Shown piece by piece: positions 1-8,028 of a stretch of DNA of 64,000 nt; the stretch's first letter is position 1; every line of letters begins with the position of its first letter. Source of the DNA: an uncultured Clostridia bacterium (GTDB lineage: Bacteria > Bacillota > Clostridia > Oscillospirales > CAG-272); contig CANQMS010000001.1 of the NCBI GenBank assembly GCA_947624995.1, forward strand, positions 1 through 64,000, given 5' to 3'. The translations under genes and the position numbers were made by a program. Under the pieces are notes generated by a model. That model ran no database searches. It had not been told where the DNA came from and saw nothing but the letters and a program-made list of their open reading frames with translations.

Positions 1-77
1 GGTTCTCCTCTTGGCATAAAAATGCACCCCCTTGTTAGACATTATATCACATCGTCTAACTTTTGGGGTGCATTTCA
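1..77 (-). mobile_element. Left end of an IS3-family (IS150-group-like) insertion sequence running off the left edge of the window
   Basis: The reverse strand from 77 reads TGAAATGCACCCCAAAAGTTAGACGATGTGATATAATGTCTAACAAGGGGGTGCATTTTTATGCCAAGAGGAGAACC: a TG-starting terminal repeat of the TGnnnTGCACCCC..GTTAGAC type, a TATAAT, a GGGGGTG ribosome site, then ATG CCA AGA GGA GAA (MPRGE), typical of an IS3-family orfA N-terminus. Confidence 0.7.
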
Positions 78-292
78 TTTTTGGTGCGGTTTTTTCTTAT
101 GCATTTACCGTCAGGCAAAATCGACTCTGTTCCGACCATGACTTCTCCGTCTTTTGAACGGTATAAAGACGAGGTCACCTTTAACGGCAGGTCGGCATCC
201 GTCGGACGCGAGAACGTCAGCCTCAAGAGCGCTTCTTTTTCTATCGCCTCGGACAAAAGGTCTATGAAGAGCGATACGGATGTGCCGGTCAT
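56..292 (-). pseudogene. 5' fragment of a gene (possible class I SAM-dependent methyltransferase N-terminus) truncated by the IS at about position 77
   Basis: The 78-aa ORF overlaps the plsY stop by 4 nt (ATGA). Its last residues (EMHPKS) are encoded by the IS terminal repeat, and its stop TAG lies in the GTTAGAC motif. Confidence 0.6.
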
Positions 293-1023
293 TTCTTTTC
301 GCCGCCGCTCTTTTTACCGAAGACCTTCTTTATGTCGATCTTGGATTCGGTGCGGTTAAACAAGCGCTTCATATTCGGATAGTGGCGCCAAAGCACAAGG
401 ACCGCGAGCATGACGGCAAAAGTCATAGACGGCATCCAGAACCGCCCGAGCATAAAGCCTATGCCCATAGTTGCCCTGTGTGCCAGCGGGTATATCATCG
501 CCGCCATTATCGAGGCGAGCGAGACGTATTTGAATCCGAAGAACACGATCAGGAAAACGGCGAAAATTATAAGGAAAGCAAACGGATTGAGGAGCAGGAT
601 CATCATGCCGGCGCATACTATCCCCTTGCCGCCGTGAAACTTGTAAAACACCGGGAAAATGTGCCCGACGACGCACATGAAGCACGAAAAATACGCGCCC
701 GGTATGCCGAGGATCGCTGTCCCGACAAGGTAAGCGGCGACCGTTTTCCCCGCGTCACCGAGCAGTGTCAGACCGGCGGAGCCCTTCCCGTATGTACGCA
801 GGACATTTGTCATTCCCGCGTTGCCGCTGCCGCTCGACCTTATGTCGGTGCCGTATTTTACCTTTGATATGATGATGGCGGAATTAATGCTGCCCAAAAG
901 ATAGCCCGCGATCATCGAAACGATGAATCCGCCGACATAGAGGATCATGAAGGTCACGGTGTCCGCCCCGCCTATAAGGTAGTGCCCGATAAATCCGTCG
1001 TCAATAAAATCGAAAAAGGTCAT
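289..1023 (-). CDS. plsY: Glycerol-3-phosphate acyltransferase PlsY
   Basis: Polytopic membrane protein with LLGSINSAIIISK, SGSGNAGMTNVLRTYGK, GHIFPVFYKFHGGKG and RHYPNMKRL motifs. Confidence 0.95.
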   Translation of the reverse strand: MTFFDFIDDGFIGHYLIGGADTVTFMILYVGGFIVSMIAGYLLGSINSAIIISKVKYGTDIRSSGSGNAGMTNVLRTYGKGSAGLTLLGDAGKTVAAYLVGTAILGIPGAYFSCFMCVVGHIFPVFYKFHGGKGIVCAGMMILLLNPFAFLIIFAVFLIVFFGFKYVSLASIMAAMIYPLAHRATMGIGFMLGRFWMPSMTFAVMLAVLVLWRHYPNMKRLFNRTESKIDIKKVFGKKSGGEKK

Positions 1024-1043
1024 ATTTTAGCCTCGGTATGTGT

Positions 1044-2375
1044 TCAGTCTTTCTCGTCCCCGCGAGCGCGGATTATAAGTCTGATCGGTGTGCCGCGGAA
1101 CCCGAATGTTTCGCGCAGGTTGTTTTCGATATAGCGCTGATACGAGAAGTGGAAGAGCTCCGCGCGGTTGCAGAATATAACGAACGTCGGCGGCGCGGTG
1201 CTCGCCTGGGTCATATAATATATCTTCAGGCGCTTGCCCTTGTCGGACGGCGGCTGTACCCGCATTGTGATCTCCGAGAGCAGGTCGTTCAGCATTCCGG
1301 TCGTTATTCTCGTATTCGCGTTTGCGTAGACGCTGTTAATCTCCTCGAACAGACCCGTGACGCGCTGCCCTGTTTTGGCTGAGATAAAATGTATCGGCGC
1401 GTAAGTCATGTACGAGAGCGCGGTGCGGATATCGTTTGTGAACGTTTTGACGGTCGAGTTGTCCTTTTCGACCGCGTCCCACTTGTTAACGGCGATTATG
1501 CACGCTTTGCCCGCCTCGTGTGCGATGCCGGCGATCTTTTCGTCCTGCTCCGTTATGCCCTCCGAACCGTCTATCAGAAGGATGCAAACGTCCGCCCGTT
1601 CGACCGCCATTTGCGCGCGCAGCACGCTGTATTTCTCGATCCTGTCGTTGACGCGGCTCTTTTTTCTTATGCCTGCGGTGTCGATGAAGTTGAATTTGCC
1701 GAACTCGTTTTCGACCATCGTATCAATGGCATCCCGCGTGGTTCCGGCGATATCGGATACGATCAGGCGGTCCTCCCCGAGTATTTTGTTTATGAGTGAG
1801 GATTTCCCCGCGTTCGGTTTTCCTATGACGGCGACATTGACCGTATCGTTCTCGTCCTCCTCGCTCTCCTGCTCGGGCAGACAGTCTATAACTGCGTCGA
1901 GCAGGTCCCCGGAGCCGCTGCCGTGCAGCGATGAGACCGCTATCGGTTCACGCTCGAATCCGAGCTCATAGAATTCGTAGAACTGCTCGTCAACGGCGCC
2001 TATGCGGTCAGCCTTGTTGACGCAGATGACGACAGGCTTGCCCGAGCGGCGCAGCATCGTCGCTATATCGCGGTCGTCCGCCACGAGCCCCGTGCGTATG
2101 TCGCACATAAAGATTATCACGTCGGCGGTGTCAATGGCGATCTTTGCCTGCTCGCGCATTTTAGAGAGGATGACATCGTCCGTCTTCGGCTCTATCCCGC
2201 CGGTGTCAACGATGACAAGCTCGCGCCCGCGCCATTCGGCGATGCCGTATATCCTGTCGCGTGTGACGCCCGGCGTGTCCTCGACTATCGCGCGGCGCTC
2301 GCCGATCAGCTTATTGAAAAGAGTGCTTTTGCCGACGTTAGGTCTGCCGACTATCGCTATGATTGGTTTTGACAT
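1044..2375 (-). CDS. der: Ribosome biogenesis GTPase Der (EngA)
   Basis: Two tandem GTPase domains (GRPNVGKSTLFNKL and GKPNAGKSSLINKI) with a C-terminal KH-like domain. Confidence 0.97.
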   Translation of the reverse strand: MSKPIIAIVGRPNVGKSTLFNKLIGERRAIVEDTPGVTRDRIYGIAEWRGRELVIVDTGGIEPKTDDVILSKMREQAKIAIDTADVIIFMCDIRTGLVADDRDIATMLRRSGKPVVICVNKADRIGAVDEQFYEFYELGFEREPIAVSSLHGSGSGDLLDAVIDCLPEQESEEDENDTVNVAVIGKPNAGKSSLINKILGEDRLIVSDIAGTTRDAIDTMVENEFGKFNFIDTAGIRKKSRVNDRIEKYSVLRAQMAVERADVCILLIDGSEGITEQDEKIAGIAHEAGKACIIAVNKWDAVEKDNSTVKTFTNDIRTALSYMTYAPIHFISAKTGQRVTGLFEEINSVYANANTRITTGMLNDLLSEITMRVQPPSDKGKRLKIYYMTQASTAPPTFVIFCNRAELFHFSYQRYIENNLRETFGFRGTPIRLIIRARGDEKD

Positions 2376-2399
2376 CGGTGATCTCCCTTTCCCTTATAT

Positions 2400-3350
2400 T
2401 CAGGGGATGATGACGGCGGAGCCGAGCGAGGCGCGCGGTATTTCGAAAAGAGCATACCCGTCGAGCGTGAATACGAGCTCGATTATAAGCCCGAAGCCGT
2501 CCTCTGTATAATATGCGCCGGGATAAATGTCATATTCGGGTCTGTACTCCGTGAACATATCCTCATAGCTTGTCTCTGTCAGAAGCCCGTCCATACCCTT
2601 TTTGAGGGTGAATTTGCCGTCGAGAAACGCTTTTTTGACCGTGGAAAAATCCTTGAAAAGCTCGCTCGGCTGCAAAACGCGGCATTCGTCGGCGTCAAAA
2701 TTTATTGCGTACGCAAAGATGGTCGGGTGCGCGGACGCGTTCATATAGTAGTGCCCGACGACGACCGCGGAGAAAAACGTCCCGTTAGTATATTTTATAT
2801 CCGTGCTCTCGATAATGTATTCATAAGCGTCCGAAGGAGAGGCGCCGCACATGATCCGGCGCTGCTCGTCCATATAGGACACGATCTCGGCGTTGAGCTC
2901 GCTCTCCCTGTACTTTGAAGAGACGTTCGTTTTTATCTCCGGATAGATCATGACGACGCTGACGTCGCCCTCGCCCTCCGTCTTTGTTACGGTTTCTACT
3001 GTCATCGGCTCATCTTTGTCTTTGCCCCCGGAGGTGCCGGTGTCGGTGCCGGCGGTTTCGGTCGGGCTCTCGGTCGCGGATCCCGTTTCTTTGCCGATAC
3101 CGTTTTCGGTGTCCGAAGGTTTGCCGGTGCCGGGCTCGGTCCCCGATACTGCTCCCGACTCTGTGGGCTTACCTGTGCCGACGGTAACGGTGCCGTCCCC
3201 GCCGGGCGCCCTCCCCTTTGCAAAGAAGAGCGAGAGGAGCACTACGAGCAGCATTATTCCGGCGATCACGAAGAGCGTTATAATGATATATACCCTGTTC
3301 TGGTCCGACAGCTTGCGCTTGTTTTTCAGCGCGGTTTTTCCCTTTGCCAT
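2400..3350 (-). CDS. Membrane-anchored protein with a Thr/Ser/Gly-rich linker and a DUF3298/RsiV-like extracellular domain
   Basis: Single N-terminal TM after a basic cytoplasmic stretch, a low-complexity GTE/TES linker, then a domain with YPEIKTNVSSKYRESELN and LQPSELFKD. Start taken at MAKGKTALKN inside ORF 2400..3392. Confidence 0.6.
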   Translation of the reverse strand: MAKGKTALKNKRKLSDQNRVYIIITLFVIAGIMLLVVLLSLFFAKGRAPGGDGTVTVGTGKPTESGAVSGTEPGTGKPSDTENGIGKETGSATESPTETAGTDTGTSGGKDKDEPMTVETVTKTEGEGDVSVVMIYPEIKTNVSSKYRESELNAEIVSYMDEQRRIMCGASPSDAYEYIIESTDIKYTNGTFFSAVVVGHYYMNASAHPTIFAYAINFDADECRVLQPSELFKDFSTVKKAFLDGKFTLKKGMDGLLTETSYEDMFTEYRPEYDIYPGAYYTEDGFGLIIELVFTLDGYALFEIPRASLGSAVIIP

Positions 3351-3363
3351 ACGAAAACTCCGA

Positions 3364-4707
3364 TCATGATTGATTTGTACACGGCGACTCACTTGCCGGG
3401 TCCGAGCAGCCGATAACGGCGGATATGAATCCGGAAGCGGTCGGTCCCGCTGTCCTTACATGCACTCCGAGCTCCTGCCCGAGCCATTCCGGCGTGTGTC
3501 CGCAGAGGAAGAGATCCCCTTCGGCGCGCAGTGTCGACGGTGGGATGAGAAGCTCGTCCCCGAGGTCCCTGCCGCGAAGCTGCTCCGCCATGTCGATCCC
3601 GGTCAGAAGCCCCGCAACGGTGACCTCGCCACCGAAAAAGTTATTTTTGACAGCATATACTCTGCAATCGAGATTATAACACAACCTGCCGATCTTTTCA
3701 ACAGCCTTCGACATGAATCCGGCAGCAGCCTCCCCTGTCGCTATGGACACTCTCCGCACCTTTTCCGGGTCGAAATCGTACGTGTCGATGAATTCGAGCT
3801 CCTCGTCGATCTCGTCGAGAAACGATGTGATAAGACCGACGCCGTTGTCGAGCTGATCGTAGTCGCCGTAGTAGTCGGCGCCCGGCAGCGGGCGACCGGC
3901 TTTTATATACAGCTCGTCCGCTGCGCGGAAAATACGCGCGCCGTATTTTTCGATGCACATGTTCCCGAAATCGTCGACGAGGTCGATGATCTCCGCCGCT
4001 TCCTCGGGCGTGTATGGGGACAGCGGGAAAAGTCCGTCACGGTGCCCGGTCAGCCCCGCAGGGACGACGGAAACGCTCGTAACTCCGGGATAAAGGTATG
4101 ACAGATCCGTCATCGTGCGGCGAAGGGCTTCCCCGTCGTTTATCCCGCGGCACAGAACGATCTGGCAGTGCAGCTCGCACCCGCCGTCTGCGAGCGTTTT
4201 CATATACGAAAGCACCTCGCCCGCGCGCTTGTTTTTCATCATCCGAACGCGGAGCTCCGGGTCCGTCGTGTGAACGCTGACGTTTATCGGCGTGATGTGC
4301 ATTTTTATTATTCTGTCGATGTCGGACTCATGCAGATTTGTCAGCGTGATGTAATTTCCGTGAATGAACGACAGCCGCGAATCGTCGTCTTTAAAATAGA
4401 TCGTTGACCGCATACCTTTCGGATTCTGGTCAATAAAGCAGAAGATGCAGCCGTTTTCGCAGCGGTGCTTTTTGTCCATCAGCGCCGTTTCGAAATTCAG
4501 CCCGATATCGTCATACGTGTCCTTTTTGATAAAGAGCGAAAGCTGCTTTTCTTTACGCATGATCGAGAGCGAAACTTTTCTCTCCGTCAGATAAAAGCCG
4601 TAGTCGAGCACGTCGTTTATTTCGTGACCGTTTATCGAAAGCAGAACGTCGCCGGCGCGGATGCCCGCGCGCTCTGCCCTGCTGTGCGCGTCAACACTTT
4701 TTATCAA
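3364..4707 (-). CDS. DUF512 family protein (PDZ plus radical-SAM-like Fe-S)
   Basis: N-terminal PDZ-like segment (AERAGIRAGDVLLSINGHEI), CENGCIFCFIDQNPKGMR motif; genomic position upstream of der. Confidence 0.9.
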   Translation of the reverse strand: MIKSVDAHSRAERAGIRAGDVLLSINGHEINDVLDYGFYLTERKVSLSIMRKEKQLSLFIKKDTYDDIGLNFETALMDKKHRCENGCIFCFIDQNPKGMRSTIYFKDDDSRLSFIHGNYITLTNLHESDIDRIIKMHITPINVSVHTTDPELRVRMMKNKRAGEVLSYMKTLADGGCELHCQIVLCRGINDGEALRRTMTDLSYLYPGVTSVSVVPAGLTGHRDGLFPLSPYTPEEAAEIIDLVDDFGNMCIEKYGARIFRAADELYIKAGRPLPGADYYGDYDQLDNGVGLITSFLDEIDEELEFIDTYDFDPEKVRRVSIATGEAAAGFMSKAVEKIGRLCYNLDCRVYAVKNNFFGGEVTVAGLLTGIDMAEQLRGRDLGDELLIPPSTLRAEGDLFLCGHTPEWLGQELGVHVRTAGPTASGFISAVIGCSDPASESPCTNQS

Positions 4708-4781
4708 AACCAGAAGTCATCACCGCCGTACACACTATTCTCCAATATAATTATACATAATACCGGCGTATTTTGTCAATA

Positions 4782-5465
4782 TCAAGTGATGCGTCCGTTG
4801 AGATAATCGCGCATTTCGGAAAGAGCGCTCTTTTCGATCCGTGACACGTATGAGCGAGATATTCCGAGCCTTTCGGCTACCTCGCGCTGGGTTTGGGGGC
4901 GCTCGCCGTAAAGACCGTACCGCAGGATCATTATTTTACGCTCCCTCTCGCTGAGCCTGCCGTTTATGTATTCAAGCGCCTTTTTGCATTTCATCCGAAC
5001 GTCGAGTTCGTCGGCGATATTGTCCTCGGTCGAGATTATGTCGCCGTATGTAAGGGGGTTCCCGTCGCGGTCGGTATCTATAGTCTCGTTTATCGAGACC
5101 TCATAGCTCTGCTTTTTCTGAGAGCGGAAAAACATCAAAATCTCGTTCTGTATGCACTTTGCCGCGTATGTTGCGAAGCGGGCGCCGTTTTTCATATTGA
5201 ACGAGTCGATCGCTTTGATGAGTCCGATCGAACCTATCGACAAAAGATCGTCCTGATTGCGGCTCGAGGAGTAGTATTTGCGCACTATGTGGGAAACGAG
5301 CCTGAGATTGTGCTCTATGAGCATCCGCCTCGCCTCCATGTCTCCGTTGCCGAATTCGGTGAAAAGACGGCGCTCTTCCTCCGGGGACAGCGGCGGTGGA
5401 AAGTTTTGCGCCCCCGAAACGCTCAGAAAAAAGCAGACAAGACACTCAAACAGACCCGAAAACAT
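4782..5465 (-). CDS. sigK: RNA polymerase sporulation sigma factor SigK (uninterrupted)
   Basis: Short hydrophobic N-terminus, PPPLSPEEERRL, IEHNLRLVSHIVRKYYSS, DDLLSIGSIGLIKAI; full-length without a skin-type interruption. Confidence 0.88.
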   Translation of the reverse strand: MFSGLFECLVCFFLSVSGAQNFPPPLSPEEERRLFTEFGNGDMEARRMLIEHNLRLVSHIVRKYYSSSRNQDDLLSIGSIGLIKAIDSFNMKNGARFATYAAKCIQNEILMFFRSQKKQSYEVSINETIDTDRDGNPLTYGDIISTEDNIADELDVRMKCKKALEYINGRLSERERKIMILRYGLYGERPQTQREVAERLGISRSYVSRIEKSALSEMRDYLNGRIT

Positions 5466-5503
5466 TGCACCCGCCCCCTCAAGACAGAAAATGATCCACC
5501 GTC

Positions 5504-5533
5504 ATTATATGTTCCGATCAGTACACTTGATAC
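5504..5533 (-). promoter_or_regulatory. Candidate SigE-type promoter of sigK
   Basis: Reverse strand has CATATAAT (matches SigE -10 CATAnAnT) about 39 nt upstream of the sigK start, with a weaker GTATCAA -35-like element 15 nt upstream. Confidence 0.45.
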
Positions 5534-5663
5534 AAAAACAGTCGGGCTTGCCGTTCATGTGGCAGAATATACCACATTTTTTTCAAATATTCAGTCGCCA
5601 AACTGAGAATATTATAAATAAAGCGTCATACGGCGCTTATACTTCATTACGGAGAATACTGAA

Positions 5664-5879
5664 ATGATAATGGATAAGATCTCGCTTGTGCTCACGATAA
5701 TCGGAGCCATAAACTGGGGAAGCATCGGTCTTTTCAGCTTTGACATAGTCGCATGGATATGCGGCGGTCAGGGCAGCATGATCGCACGCATCATATATAC
5801 GCTCGTCGGTCTTGCGGGACTCTGGTGCATCACGCTCCTCTTCCGTCCGACTGAGTCATACTCAAGCGACAACGGCTGA
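5664..5879 (+). CDS. DUF378 family small membrane protein
   Basis: 71 aa; DKISLVLTIIGAINWGSIGLF...VGLAGLW pattern. Confidence 0.85.
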   Translation: MIMDKISLVLTIIGAINWGSIGLFSFDIVAWICGGQGSMIARIIYTLVGLAGLWCITLLFRPTESYSSDNG

Positions 5880-6022
5880 ATTAAAGGGGGAGGCGGCGCA
5901 TCAGCGGGCGCCTTCCCCATATCTTACATAAGGGAAATTTTTCTGTCTTTGCATGCGTATCAAAAAAGGCGGTGCAGAAAATAATATAGATACAAATATC
6001 TGCTCACGGAGGAAAAAAGAGT

Positions 6023-6205
6023 ATGTCGCAGACAATGATGAAGGTCGCAAAGGGCGTTGCCGCCGGGTTGATGATCGGCAGCGCAATCGGAGCCGTATCC
6101 GTAACAATGGTGAAGCCGAAGAAAAGCAAGTTCAAAAAGAGCGCGAGCCGCGCGCTCGACGCCGTCGGTACCATGATGCAGAACTTCTCCGACTGGGCTT
6201 TTTGA
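6023..6205 (+). CDS. Small hypothetical protein (60 aa) with N-terminal Gly/Ala-rich helix
   Basis: MKVAKGVAAGLMIGSAIGAVSV...; upstream GGAGGAAAA ribosome site, downstream hairpin terminator. Confidence 0.6.
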   Translation: MSQTMMKVAKGVAAGLMIGSAIGAVSVTMVKPKKSKFKKSASRALDAVGTMMQNFSDWAF

Positions 6206-6211
6206 AGCCGG

Positions 6212-6255
6212 ATCGGCGCCGATCGGGAAATACCCCGACCGGCGCCGATTTTTTA
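6212..6255 (+). terminator. Rho-independent terminator
   Basis: ATCGGCGCCGATCGGG-AAATA-CCCCGACCGGCGCCGATTTTTT. Confidence 0.8.
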
Positions 6256-6269
6256 TCGGAAAAATATTT

Positions 6270-6317
6270 TTCGACATCAAAAAGTGACACCTTTTGCACA
6301 TGTGGCGGCGTAGAATT
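6270..6317 (+). promoter_or_regulatory. Candidate spoIIA control region: Spo0A box and sigma-H-like -10
   Basis: TTCGACA (reverse complement of TGTCGAA 0A box) at 6270-6276; GTAGAATTA resembling the sigma-H -10 (RnnGAATww) at 6310; both just upstream of spoIIAA. Confidence 0.45.
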
Positions 6318-6356
6318 ATCTCATATTAAATCCTTTATCACGAAAGGCGATATAAT

Positions 6357-6695
6357 ATGGGGAGCAGGATGAGAAGCAGCAAGGCTGAAGCCGTCACTGC
6401 CGTGGACGGTCACACGATGATCATATCGCTCACGGGCGATATAGATCATCACAGTGCGAAAAGATTACGGGGCGAGATAGATTCTTCCCTTTTTACGCTG
6501 CGTCCGAAGCGTGCCGTTATGGACATGTCCGAGGTCGAATTTATGGACAGCGCCGGGCTTGGGCTCATACTCGGCAGGATCGCTTGCGCGGAAAAAATAG
6601 GATGCAAGCTCACACTGCTGTCTCCTTCCCGGCAAGTGATGAAGATCCTCGACCTCGCCGGCGCGGGAAGACTTATCGAGATCAAGCAAAAATAG
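6357..6695 (+). CDS. spoIIAA: Anti-sigma F factor antagonist SpoIIAA
   Basis: STAS domain with MDMSEVEFMDSAGLGLILGR phosphosite motif, followed by spoIIAB and sigF. Confidence 0.93.
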   Translation: MGSRMRSSKAEAVTAVDGHTMIISLTGDIDHHSAKRLRGEIDSSLFTLRPKRAVMDMSEVEFMDSAGLGLILGRIACAEKIGCKLTLLSPSRQVMKILDLAGAGRLIEIKQK

Positions 6696-6740
6696 TCCGG
6701 CAGGGACCGGCTGATCCTTTGAAGGGAGAAAGGGAGAAAA

Positions 6741-7253
6741 ATGACAACAACAAAAAAGCCGATGACAGAGACGGCAGAAAAAAGAAAATCCGGCAGACCG
6801 CCGGAAAACCTGAAAAACGAGCTGCGCCTCGAGCTGCCGTCAAATTCGATAAACGAAGGTATTGCGCGCTCCATCGTTTCGGTGTTCGTATCGCAGCTCG
6901 ACCCGACGTTTGAAGAGCTGGCGGACATTAAGTGCGCCGTTTCCGAGGCGGTGACGAACTGCATCGTCCACGCCTACCGTGATACGCACGGGACGATATA
7001 CATAACGCTGAAAATTCTCGACGAAAAAACGGTCAGGATCGAGATACGCGACCGAGGATGCGGCATCGAGGACATAAAGACGGCGATGCAGCCTCTCTAT
7101 ACGACAGACAGTGAGGGGGAGCGGAGCGGCATGGGCTTTACCGTTATGGAAAGCTTTATGGACCGACTCTTCGTTGTAAGCAGCCTCGGGCGAGGGACGA
7201 AGATCACAATGGTCAAAACGCTCGGCGACGGGCGCATCCGGGGAATAAAATGA
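6741..7253 (+). CDS. spoIIAB: Anti-sigma F factor SpoIIAB
   Basis: GHKL kinase motifs (EAVTNCIVHAY, IRDRGCGIEDI, SGMGFTVMESFMD). Confidence 0.95.
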   Translation: MTTTKKPMTETAEKRKSGRPPENLKNELRLELPSNSINEGIARSIVSVFVSQLDPTFEELADIKCAVSEAVTNCIVHAYRDTHGTIYITLKILDEKTVRIEIRDRGCGIEDIKTAMQPLYTTDSEGERSGMGFTVMESFMDRLFVVSSLGRGTKITMVKTLGDGRIRGIK

Positions 7254-7290
7254 CCGTTTCGTCCGCCGGCAGAAGGGGCAGGAGGAACAG

Positions 7291-8028
7291 ATGGACTCTT
7301 CCGTGACAAAGAACGCATATCGGGATGACAATCTGGCGCTTCTTCTGCGCGTCCGCGACGGAGACGCGCGGGCGGAGGAGGAGCTCATAACGGCGAACGC
7401 AGGACTCGTGCGCAGCATCGCCGCCCGTTTCGTCGGCAGGGGCGCGGAATACGACGACCTTTATCAGCTCGGAATGATCGGGATGCTGCGAGCTATACGA
7501 AGCTTTGACCCGGAGCGAGGATGCGCCTTCTCGACATATGCGGTCCCGCTCATTATCGGGGAGATAAAGCGCTTTCTGCGCGACGACGGCATAATAAAAG
7601 TGAGCCGGGACAAAAAGCGCCTCGGCTCACGTCTGCTTTCGGAAAAGGAAAAATTCGTCTCGGAGTTCGGGCGCGAGCCACACCTCTCTGAGCTCGCGGA
7701 GCGGGTCGGAACGGACACGGTCACAGCTGCCGAAGCGCTCGAATGTTCTTTCCCGGTGAGGTCTATCTCGGAGCCCGCGTATGACGACGGCGAGGCGACC
7801 ATATCGGACGTTCTCGAGGCGCCGGACACGACCTCCGCATATACGGACTATATCGCGCTCCACGAGGTGACCGATTCTCTCCCGCAGCTCTGGCGAAAGA
7901 TCATTTCTCTGCGGTACTATCACGATATGTCGCAGGAATCGACCGCGAGGGTGCTCGGGCTGTCGCAGGTCAAAATATCGCGCGAGGAAAAGAAGATTTT
8001 CGAATATATGCGCGAAAAACTCAGCTGA
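7291..8028 (+). CDS. sigF: RNA polymerase sporulation sigma factor SigF
   Basis: Sigma-70 regions 2-4 (YDDLYQLGMIGMLRAIRSFDPERG), third gene of the spoIIA operon. Confidence 0.95.
   Translation: MDSSVTKNAYRDDNLALLLRVRDGDARAEEELITANAGLVRSIAARFVGRGAEYDDLYQLGMIGMLRAIRSFDPERGCAFSTYAVPLIIGEIKRFLRDDGIIKVSRDKKRLGSRLLSEKEKFVSEFGREPHLSELAERVGTDTVTAAEALECSFPVRSISEPAYDDGEATISDVLEAPDTTSAYTDYIALHEVTDSLPQLWRKIISLRYYHDMSQESTARVLGLSQVKISREEKKIFEYMREKLS

Noticed and set aside
1-77. Initial reading as the 3' end of an IS orfB on the plus strand (VLLLA stop)
   Set aside because: The reverse strand gives a more coherent left end: TG-starting repeat, TATAAT, ribosome site and MPRGE start.
2950-3369. Ser/Pro/Val-rich plus-strand ORF resembling a low-complexity surface protein
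   Set aside because: It is the complement of the Thr/Gly/Glu-rich linker of the minus-strand membrane protein.
3370-4101. 243-aa plus-strand ORF
   Set aside because: Antisense to the DUF512 gene, which has a clear CxxxCxFC motif.
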